From Ectobius pallidus (lineage: Eukaryota; Arthropoda; Insecta; Blattodea; Ectobiidae), in assembly GCA_964059195.1 (NCBI GenBank), contig CAXKWD010000009.1:85347432-85411431 (forward strand): DNA of 64,000 nucleotides. Direction: 5' to 3'. Below are positions 55,804 to 64,000 of this stretch, piece by piece. Under the pieces are notes generated by a model. It was given only the letters and a program-made list of their open reading frames with translations. It did no database searches and had not been told where the DNA came from. How positions within the stretch are numbered: position 1 is the stretch's first letter; every line of letters begins with the position of its first letter. Made by a program: the position numbers and the translations under genes.

Positions 55804-56655
55804 TACAGGGTGTACCAAGACCTCACCGAAAAACGTTTTGACGAATAATAGGTCACACAGAAAGAATTACTTTGACACGACCTTAAGAAGCTATGCACCT
55901 GGAAAGTCCAAACAACGATTTTTATTGGAAAGGGGAGGGTAGAAATAAAATGAAATTTTCATTTTATGTCCTTGCATGTTGTGATAATTTAAAGTTTACA
56001 ATATTGAACTTTTATTTTCTAGGCATGTTTTGACAATTTACAGTTCAAATTGCGTGCCCTGTATCTCGTGATATTTTGACATCTTGGCATCATAACACTT
56101 CCATTGTACAATAAAACGTTTGTATTACTTTGTCAGTATATGGAAGATTAAATTTCACTTCTCCCTCTTTTAAAGAAAAGAAAAAAAAAGATATCTGGCT
56201 TTACGAATTGTAGCTCCTTAAAGACGTGTCAGTTAACAGATCGATCGTTCAGTTCAAAACTGACATAGCTCAAAATGGAATTTTTTTAGATTTTGTAAGT
56301 TTAGTTTTAATCTGGTTTGGATTTTTTTTAACCTTACGAGGCAATTTTACAGTTTGAAGGAAGAATAAATCACATTGTTTCAGTTCAATACTGATACGTT
56401 CCCAAAAACGAACAAATTAGTTTTTATTTATTCCTGAACCAATTTATCTGGGTTGTATTGTCTTTGGATGAATGTATGACTTATCTCAATATTGAACGAT
56501 AGTATAAAGAACTTGGAAGGGGAATTCAGTGGTAGCTATATAAAAATAAAAATGTTTTTCACTTTTTTGAATTGGACGATCAATATATTCTGTAACTAAA
56601 ATTATTCTCTCTGTGTAACCAACCATTCCTCAAAGTTTGTCGGTGAGGTTTTATT
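55804..56655. mobile_element. Possible 0.85-kb TIR element (TACAGGGTGT end)
   Basis: The left side (ACAGGGTGTACCAAGACCTC, ACCGAAAAACG, GGTCACACAGAAAGAAT) has an imperfect inverted counterpart on the right: ATTCTCTCTGTGTAACC, CAAAGTTTGTCGGTGAGGTTTT. About 60 bp align at roughly 70%. The outermost bases of the right end are missing. Termini starting ACAGGGTGT with TA duplication are common in insect Tc1/mariner-like elements. No transposase is seen. Confidence 0.45.
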
Positions 56656-56883
56656 AAAATGTGAATTCTGTAGCTTGATAACTACTGCATTTATCCTATT
56701 TACATACAGTTTTACTTAATTTACAAGACACATTGTCTGGTCAATTTTTAGTTTAATTGCGGTAGTAATACGGAATTAACAGTAGCCAATAAATTTAGTG
56801 AAGCAAATCCAAATTTTGAAACACCGTCCGAACGCAGGTTTCCTTGAATACTGGAGCAGTATTCCCAAACTAGAACATATTGC

Positions 56884-57698
56884 TTCGTGAGCAGGGCCGG
56901 ATTTAAAAGTATGCCGCCTATAGGCTAAAGTCCATTTTCCGCCCCCTCCATAGTTCATATTTGCTTAATACATTTGTTTTATACAACAAAAGGATAGAGT
57001 TCATTGGTTGTTTTTATCTTTTTTAAACAAAGTTCATTTAGTTTAGATAAAACTACAATTTTAATGTTTTACATAATAAATTATATAATCAAATTGGTTG
57101 TCTACTTTTTTTTTACTTACTTCTTTTAAGATTCGTTAAAAAATGAAATGGGTTTCGAAATTAATTTATTAATTAGTTTGTTATTGGAGATCAGTGATCA
57201 CTATTTTAAACATATTTTTATATTTTAATGCTAATAACTATCTTTTGCGAAACTGAAGAACTGTGTTCAATTTAAATTAATTTGTCCTATACGGTGAAAA
57301 TGTAGTTAAGTTGTTTATTTGTTGAAAAATATACAAAGTTTTCTAAAACAACTCACCCTACGAAATCTTCATGTTCAAATTTACATAGCTATTTTACGAG
57401 ATTTCCTAATGGCAAACTCGTTAATAATGTCCTCATATGAAAGTGATTTTGTTGTATTTGCCTCAATACAAAATAGTGAATTTGTATTATATTATAGTTT
57501 TAGAAAGTAGGCTATGTAGAAGGACTAAAATATATTTTTAAGTAACATGCATTCTTAAATTCGTACGGAAAATATTATTAGCGTCTGAAATACTTCATTT
57601 TAACTTTTGAATAAATTGCGAAACTGCCGCCCCTGAAAATTTGCCGCTCTAGGCTGCAGCCTACTTAGCCTATTTAGAAATACGGCCCTGTTCGTGAG
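56884..57698. mobile_element. hAT-type nonautonomous element (CAGGGCCG ends)
   Basis: The element is 56892-57690. The left end CAGGGCCGGATTTAAAAGTA and inverted right end (reverse complement CAGGGCCGTATTTCTAAATA) are hAT termini. A perfect 8-bp duplication TTCGTGAG lies at 56884-56891 and 57691-57698. GCCGCC/GCCGC blocks occur inside both ends. The 0.8-kb interior is AT-rich with no transposase. Confidence 0.93.
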
Positions 57699-59139
57699 GA
57701 GTGTGTTTCTGTTCCATGGCAATCTGATTGGTCTTTGTGGCATTACAGTTGAAATTTCCTCACGTGTCCTGCAAGTAGCAAAGCCTAATTTTTCTCGAAA
57801 ACCAACTAGTACATTCTGGCAGTCGTGGCTTATAACAGCTATATTGTCGCCCGTGTTTATTATGACGGCAAGCTTGAAGAATATCAGCCACATTGAATTT
57901 CCACATTCTTATCATAGTATCTTACAGTTTGTTGGCAATTTATTTGTTTGAAAATTTAATTTAGTTATATCACTTATTAAAAGCTGGCCTTTTGGAACTC
58001 ATAATGAAATAATTTTCATCGCTTAAGTAATTTTTAGTGCTGTAACATAATTGTTTGAAGCTCTCCCAAAAATATAAAGATAGTTAACTGAAACAATGAG
58101 TGTACAGTATTCCCTCGAGCGATTAATGTTCTGGAGCCAAAATAGTTTGGGAATTAATGTAGCCTACTACAGATATATCAATAAAGTGAACGGAATATTT
58201 CTTGGAGATTTGTCGGATGTATTCTTCAACGAATAGGAGTCTGCCTTTAAAGCAAGCTGTTTTCCAACGTAACATTGAAAATTAAAGTTACGATGTAATT
58301 TTTTCATGGATAGTCCCACGAGAGATTACGATCGATATGTTTGCGAGAACGAAGTTTGAGGAAATTTATCTGATGAAACTCGTAATTTTGAGTAGGATTT
58401 ATTAAGACTATTCCATGAATAAAATGTAGCGGATTTTGTAAATAATAGTAATTTTCTTACTTTTTTAGTCAATATTCTGTCAGCCTTAAGATCACGGCAT
58501 ACTAGATGAATGAACATTCCGTGAATCGAACCGAGTTCCCATTGCTGGCGGTAGTGCGCATTACAAGATGGAGGGCGTTGTGGTAGTTGCTAACATAAAA
58601 CCGCTATAAATGCACAAGAACTGGACATTTATATTATTTCAATTTCCAAACAAGTTATGTTGTATAAAATAATGTGTTTTCATTCTGCTCACTGGCAATA
58701 CGTTGATGCCTTACGTGTCCAGTAACGAGCTGACGTTTTATCAGATAAAATTGCATTCTTGCGATTCGAGGAAGGATATTATAAGATAAACGATCGTGAT
58801 TGGTCTATATCCGTTATTGGTCAATATCAAACACGTGGCGTATGAATGAAATAGTCATAAAAATAACTTGATACATATAAAAACATTAAATTCTGGTATC
58901 GAATGTACATAACAAAACACCTTATACAGTGTGTGATTTGCATTAGCCTAACAGTTTAGGAATAATAAGTTATAGGGAGGTTAAGCAATAAATATATAGT
59001 TCAAGCGAACGAAACCGTGGGTAAAAGCTAGTCTAGATTAAGGTAACATTGTGCATGCTTCTTTGTGCTACTTCGTAGCAAGAATTTTGAGGGAATTCCC
59101 CAGAATACTCTTGTAAATTTATGTTTCTTTACCAAATAG
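57699..59139. other. No gene recognised
   Basis: A pogo-like terminus (TACAGTATTCCCTCGAGCGA, about 58103) appears without a visible partner. Frames at 57600-57951 overlap on both strands and straddle the hAT boundary, so they are chance. Confidence 0.35.
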
Positions 59140-59241
59140 GTATTGAGTTACGTCCCATACTGTGGATCTGACTATCCACATAGCAAGACATGGAGGGTCT
59201 CCATGATGGGAGATCATTCCAGCGAACATCCTTACAGAGAA
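59140..59241 (+). CDS. Candidate internal exon, unidentified
   Basis: The acceptor TTTCTTTACCAAATAG precedes 102 bp that are open as 34 codons in phase 0 and end at GAA/GTAATT. The donor is weaker than consensus. The peptide starts Val-Leu-Ser-Tyr-Val-Pro-Tyr-Cys-Gly-Ser-Asp-Tyr-Pro-His and ends Ser-Ser-Glu-His-Pro-Tyr-Arg-Glu. It is GC-richer and more protein-like than its flanks. Strand, phase and length class (multiple of 3) match the exon at 41220-41456, so both could join in frame in one transcript, but nothing proves it. The open frame runs on past the donor to TGA at about 59479 in AT-rich codons. Confidence 0.35.
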
Positions 59242-61258
59242 GTAATTACTAAAATTTCATTTTATTGGATTCTGAATTTTAAATTTCTAGAACTATATTG
59301 CTTCTTTTATTTCAGGGCCATAACATTATACTTTTTAAAAAATCAAATTACAGATCATTTAAAACGTCCTTTGATCAATAATTTGTCAAGCTTCCGTATC
59401 ATTGAAAAACGTTGCTATTGTTGGATAAGAAGTGTAAATAAAAACTCTGTCATTATTACGATTTTCGTCTATACATGCTGACGTTTTTCGTCTTTCGTTG
59501 AGTTATTATTATTGTTTCAGATGATAGCATTAGACTACTTGTTTTATCTCGTTTTTAAGTATCGTAAATCAATTATGGGGTGCTATATAAAAAAATTGCA
59601 TCACTTGTATCTTGTGCAAGACTAGCACTTTGATATCAAGTGTGGATATTATTTGCTCAAAGTAAGGTTATTACTCTTTTTTGTGCTTTTTATGAATTTG
59701 CTTCAGGAGCTCCTGTTTTTCTTTTCCCTTGTTTCTCTTGTAAAAGGTAAATCTGTGTGTTACTGTATATAGCCTACATTTTCTTTTAGGCAACTTCACT
59801 GTAAATTGAAAAAATGAAATTCCACTCACTGCAAAAATTAACATACTAACAGGCACAATAACAGTAATAGCATGAGCCTATAGAAATATTACTTTCAGCC
59901 AGATGCCAACTTAATCCATGGTAGTAACAAATTATCGCAAGAATATCTATTCCTGCAATCGAGTATCTCTGGTAGACGATTACTGCAAGTTTCATGAAAA
60001 TCCGATAAAGCGTGAAATTTGAACTTCAAGCCAGCAGAAAGGTAACAAAACTATTATGAACAGTAGGCCTATTAGTAGTACACAACCTAGCACGTAAACA
60101 CATACATTTAACTAACTCACGTATATATTTTATTTAAGTAGATTCATTGTATTAAATTTAAAAACATTAGTACACACACTACGTAAATATAGGCTATAAC
60201 ATAGCAACATTTTATCAATCAATTAACTCCATTATGTTCTATTAGTTATGTTTGATTTTAAGTATAGGCCTGTAAACTTTTAAAATACTTTATGACGATA
60301 CATAGCATTTGTGGAACACCATTGACTGAACATATTGGAATTATATAAAAAAACAAGAAATATACATGTTATACAGGTAAATCTGCTCACCGATAAAGCG
60401 TATTTGAGTTATCGCGCGTACAGACAGACGGACAGACTTTTCCGGTCCCCCACACAATCTCATAAAGTAGCCTGCCATTCTGGCACTTAATAACTTTTAT
60501 TAAGAATAACACGATATACGGGACACCACGTTTATAGGGTGAGACCATTTCATTTTGTAACATATTTAAATTTTTAGGTACTTAAGTAAAGCTTCAAGAC
60601 ACATATTGGACTCGGAATATCATTCTACCACTGGTGAAAGTTATGATTTTAATTAACTAAATGAAACAAATAAATTTAAACCTGGTACCTGAATTAAATT
60701 AGAAAATTTCGCAATTGCATGTAATGTAAAATGTAAAATCAAGAAAATATTTTTATGAGTAACAATTCTTACGTTATTTAGTCGTTTCTGATACTTTTAT
60801 ATGATTGTATTACTTGAATTTTTAAATTCTTAATGTAAAACATAAATTTTTGTCAGATTATTACAAAATAGCCTGCCCGTAAATTCACGGATTATCAAAA
60901 ATCGAAGCAACGAATTGTTTCAAACGTTCACTTTAAATTCTGCCTTGCAGTAAATTACTAAAGCCTTATCCTTATGTCATGTTTTCCTATGGGACATCTG
61001 AGGCAACACTTTTGCTGCCGTCACAGGCATTAGTAATTACTCCTTTGAACAAAAGAGGTCCAAAATTGTCTTAGTTGACCTCCATGTGCAGGTTACATCG
61101 TCTGCCCCTGGACAAAGAATTAGCTTTAGTGTTCCCTACCGCTGAAATTACCCTGCAGTCTTGGCCCGAATAATAAAAGAAATTTAAAAAAATTATAATA
61201 AAAAATTGAACCTGTTTTGTACGTAAATGTTAGGTATCTATCAAGGCAATAAATGACG
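59242..61258. other. No gene recognised; family F fragment at 60410-60505
   Basis: AT-rich. 60418-60500 (ACAGACGGACAGAC, CTCATAAAGTAGCCTG, CATTCTGGCACTTAATAA) matches 31590-31662. At AAAGTA the present copy has an extra GCCTG before CCATTC. Confidence 0.45.
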
Positions 61259-61929
61259 TACGAGGGCCGTCCATAAAGTAAGTTTCCCTGGGGCAGTTAA
61301 CAGAAACAAAACACAATATCATGGAAATGTTTATTGCAACATACTGCAAGTGTTCAGCTATTTTTCAAAATATCCGCTACCGGAATTGAGACATTTTTCA
61401 TACCGTGGGACCAACTTTTGAATACCTGTGTCGTAGAACTCTGTCGCCTGGGATTTGAACCACTGTGTGACAACCATCTCCGTCTGTCTGTCATTCGCTG
61501 TCATTTCTTGAGTTGTAGGAAAAGATGGAAACCACTGGGAGCGAGGTCCGGGCTTTAGAGTGGATGTTAAACACCTCCCAGTCGAACTTCTGCAGGAGTC
61601 TTGCTGGGAGGTGTTTAAAAATCCACCCTACAGACCGGATTTCGCTCCCATTGATTTCCATCTTTTCCTACACCTCAAGAAAAGACAGAGAATGACAAAA
61701 AGGCGGACATGATTGCCACACAATGGTTCAAATCCCAGGCTTAAGACTTCTCCGACATAGTTATTCGAACGTTGGTCCCCCGGAATGAAAAATTACTCAA
61801 TTCTGGTGGCGAATATCTTGGAAAATAGCTGAACACTTACTGCATCTGTTGCAATAAACATTTCCATGAAATTGTGTTTTGTTTCTGTAAACGAAACCAG
61901 GGAAACTTGCTTTATGGACGGCCCTCGTA
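61259..61929. mobile_element. Palindromic mariner element (two inverted 3' halves)
   Basis: The element is 61261-61927, with TA duplication at 61259-61260 and 61928-61929. Inverted ends are CGAGGGCCGTCCATAAAGTA and GGACGGCCCTCG. Beyond the TIRs, the entire left half (61261-61581) is an inverted copy of the right half (61604-61927), around a 22-bp centre (61582-61603). The right half, read on +, encodes the C-terminal part of a mariner transposase. It has Leu-Leu-Gln-Glu-x-x-Trp-Glu-Val-Phe, then Pro-Pro-Tyr-Arg-Pro-Asp-Phe-Ala-Pro-Ile-Asp-Phe-His-Leu-Phe with the last catalytic Asp, and ends in the Ser-Gly-Gly-Glu-Tyr region. Frameshifts make it inactive. The annotated-looking frames on either strand are arms of this structure. 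Confidence 0.9.
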
Positions 61930-62802
61930 TCTTGCTTCAGAAGGGAAGCAGCGTTCAATAAAAGTCCGTTTTGGTAACTCGTGTTTCCGATAGTTTGTTG
62001 GCATGATTTTTTTTCACTCTTTAATGACATAGAACAAATAAAGCACAAACATACAAAACATGTTAATATATGAATCTCCCTTTATTTTAACTCTATTTTG
62101 CTACATAGCATGTTAGGGCTATAGTTAATACATAATGTAATATAACATACAAAACAAATCTTACTTTCTAGCAATAAGAGATACAATGAGTGTAAACTTG
62201 AAATTAACTACTAGGCCTATCTGTCATCCAGCTAATATAAAACTATAAAACTTAAGGGCTTAAGATTTTTGTTAGAATCCTAGGATCACCAGAAATCTAA
62301 TGCAAACACAAAGCTATCCATCCACATACGGTCTTTAGATAAGTAACGGCTTTCCACATAGGAAATTGGAAATCAGGTTTATTATTCAACCCATTGAATA
62401 GATCTGCTGTCTGCATTCACAAAGCAAAGACAGACAGAGAAATCGAGATAAAATGCACCGAAGAGACGAGCGAATGTTTCATTCTGAATCGATTTGTGAT
62501 AAAATGGTGGTGATACAAAGTTCTGCTGCAACCTGGGAAGTTTGAACAGCGCTACGCTCGCAAGAAGAGATAAGGCAAAGCATTCTATGACATCAGCGCA
62601 CTGTTATAAATTGCACGTCTAATTCCACGAAATAATGACGCATGCGTCAGGCCTAAGGACGTTTATTTTCCGTCTGTATATGTAATGCTAACAAGGAAGA
62701 TAAATAAATCGCTGGTCTCTGCAGGTTAAAAGGGCACTTGATAAATATGGTATTCACAATTGATAGTCTTGTGTCTATTTACTCTACATTACTGTCTTGC
62801 AG
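61930..62802. other. No gene recognised
   Basis: Intronic-looking sequence leading to the candidate microexon. A pyrimidine tract sits at about 62773-62800. Confidence 0.4.
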
Positions 62803-62847
62803 GATCTCAGTCCGAAGACAGATTCGGACTGTGTGGCTCCTAGGAAG
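62803..62847 (+). CDS. Candidate 45-bp microexon
   Basis: A strong-looking acceptor (TCTATTTACTCTACATTACT, then GTCTTGCAG) precedes 15 open codons (Asp-Leu-Ser-Pro-Lys-Thr-Asp-Ser-Asp-Cys-Val-Ala-Pro-Arg-Lys). The donor is AAG/GTATGC. It is phase 0 on both sides, like the other two + strand candidates. A hAT element begins at 62853, so the donor GT lies within the 8-bp target duplication and the intron is hAT sequence from its sixth base on. The short length makes chance a real possibility. Confidence 0.4.
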
Positions 62848-63375
62848 GTATGCAGTGTTGCCAAGTAAAAAAAAAAAAAAATTCCGTTAAAACAGTGTTC
62901 AAAATCAACAAAAAACAGCTAAATTAAATAAATAAATAAATAAATTGAAGTTCAATTTGTAGAAAGCACTTGAATATGGCAGCACTAAAAGCATAAGGGC
63001 AATTCTAAAATTTCTTTGAAAGGGTTAAAACCACTTCTTATAGATTCCCATTTAATTCCAAAATTCATTTATATTTTGCTTCTTTTTTCCATTCCATGGT
63101 TTTAAGTTTCAACCGCAGGAAGTCTATTTCTGTCAGTGCATCGTCTGGAAACCCCATCTCTTTAACCGAAGGCATTATTGGTAATTTCATCACCCTCAAA
63201 CATTGAAATTCAATAAATAAAATTTAAAACGCGGCATTATATTAATTTGTCCCGCCAAAGCACAATATCCACTAAAAAATTCGCTATCCGGCAAAACCAT
63301 ATTTTTCCCCGTTGAAAAAGTTTAAAATCCACCAAATTTAACGGAATGTGCTAAGTTGGCAGCACTGAAGATATG
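62845..63375. mobile_element. hAT-type MITE (CAGTGTTGCCAA ends)
   Basis: The element is 62853-63367. The left end CAGTGTTGCCAAGT and inverted right end (reverse complement CAGTGCTGCCAACTTAGCAC) are followed inward by ATTCCGTTAAA on both sides. The flanks AAGGTATG (62845-62852) and AAGATATG (63368-63375) are an 8-bp duplication with one difference. The interior is noncoding and includes a TAAA run. Confidence 0.9.
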
Positions 63376-63698
63376 AGCTTTCTTACACGCTACTGCCCAT
63401 ATCAGCTCCATTGGTGGGGACACTTGACATTCCCTTAGCTTATACGATCCACCTGTTATATGCGGTGCTAATTTTGAACCAATGGCACATTTACTTCATA
63501 CAAATTTATTGCTGACGTAGAGAGTACAGTAAATCCTTAAACAAAAAACCTCATCACACTTAACGAAAAACAGGATTTTCTATGCACTATCAAATCTTAA
63601 AATATGCATGCTTTCATGCACTATCAAACGACCAAAATATGAACAATGAAAGAAAAACTCTGCAAATATCCACTATCAAAGTCCAAACTAAAATTTTA
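63376..63698. other. No gene recognised
   Basis: A spacer between the hAT MITE and a hAT transposase remnant. A repeated AAAATATG / CATGCACTATCAAA motif occurs at 63594-63645. Confidence 0.4.
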
Positions 63699-63960
63699 TT
63701 ATCGAGAGACCCGATATACTTCTAACAGGCTTTCCAAATTTTTGGTAGTTAAGTTCATGCGTTTATCTGTCAAAATGTTTTTGAACGCTGAAACTGACCT
63801 TTCTACGTCACCGGAAGGGACAGGTGCAAACTTAAAGGATAATATCTGAGACAAAGTGAAGCCGAATTTTTTGCCTTCAACATTTTCACTGCACATTACT
63901 TTTTATGGAATACATAAATCCATAATCAGAATTTCCATCGATAACTTCGTCCAGAGGAAG
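63699..63960 (-). pseudogene. hAT transposase C-terminal dimerisation domain remnant
   Basis: The - strand frame carries the hAT dimerisation signature: Lys-Phe-Ala-Pro-Val-Pro-Ser-Gly-Asp-Val-Glu-Arg-Ser-Val-Ser, then Phe-Lys-Asn-Ile-Leu-Thr-Asp-Lys-Arg, then Leu-Thr-Thr-Lys-Asn-Leu-Glu. In hAT transposases this C-terminal block mediates multimerisation. Upstream (63897-63960, - strand) the frame is shifted, with a short Leu-Pro-Leu-Asp-Glu-Val run, so the gene is broken. The rest would lie beyond the window. A domesticated host gene is possible but the break argues against it. It is not obviously the source of the hAT MITEs here. Confidence 0.8.
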
Positions 63961-64000
63961 TATTGAATTGTTGCATCTAGTTCACAGTATTCTTACAGTT

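Noticed and set aside
1..64000. CRISPR arrays, bacterial operons, phage or viral genes
   Set aside because: No regularly spaced identical repeats with unique spacers, no dense same-strand genes and no capsid, polymerase or envelope-type frames were seen. The tandem arrays found are microsatellites or minisatellites.

Overview
This is nuclear DNA from an animal, almost certainly an arthropod. It is AT-rich (about 65% by eye) and has no compact genes or operon-like layout. It carries degraded non-LTR retrotransposons, several tRNA-derived SINE types, hAT, pogo and mariner terminal-inverted-repeat (TIR) elements, and spliceosomal-type junctions around short open segments. The SINE repertoire and the very frequent octamer TAGGCCTA make me think of a large hemimetabolous insect genome such as a cockroach. 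That assignment is inference from general familiarity, not a database result.

Gene content is sparse. The only strongly supported host coding sequence is one 237-bp internal exon on the + strand at 41220-41456. It is Gly/Pro/Asn-rich, phase 0, open in a single frame, and has a good acceptor and a GTAAGT donor. Two weaker + strand candidates, 59140-59241 (102 bp) and 62803-62847 (45 bp), are also phase 0 with plausible splice sites. They could belong to the same gene, in which case the right third of the window is the inside of one large gene with introns of 3.6 to 17.7 kb. I cannot name the gene. A broken coding remnant on the - strand at about 3215-3515 is unidentified.

Layout: 1-7 kb is mostly featureless, with a CA-bearing repeat, the - strand remnant and possible pogo-like pieces. 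7-11.5 kb holds a hAT MITE, a 264-bp TIR element, a LINE tail and a 1.28-kb TIR element carrying five copies of the 12-mer CATGTGGATGAC. 14-23.7 kb holds a fold-back tRNA-SINE, transposase remnants, a pogo MITE, a transposase palindrome, a SINE and an RT-encoding LINE. 24-30.4 kb holds a hAT MITE, SINEs, a 243-bp MITE and a 5'-truncated LINE with a 10-bp target-site duplication. 31-38.5 kb holds two copies of an element filled with AAATCC-type minisatellite, plus a dense SINE/MITE cluster. 40.7-41.5 kb has the second fold-back SINE, a (TACAA)n array and the exon. 43-52.6 kb has an inverted third minisatellite element, tandem arrays, nested repeats and LINE tails. 54.5-63.9 kb has four hAT-derived elements, a mariner palindrome and a hAT transposase remnant.

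The observation I consider most novel is the short palindrome TAGGCCTA, seen exactly 22 times by eye against fewer than one expected. In several places, comparison with a sibling repeat copy or a conserved protein motif shows it as an insertion at a TA dinucleotide (TA becomes TA-GGCC-TA). That resembles a transposon footprint.
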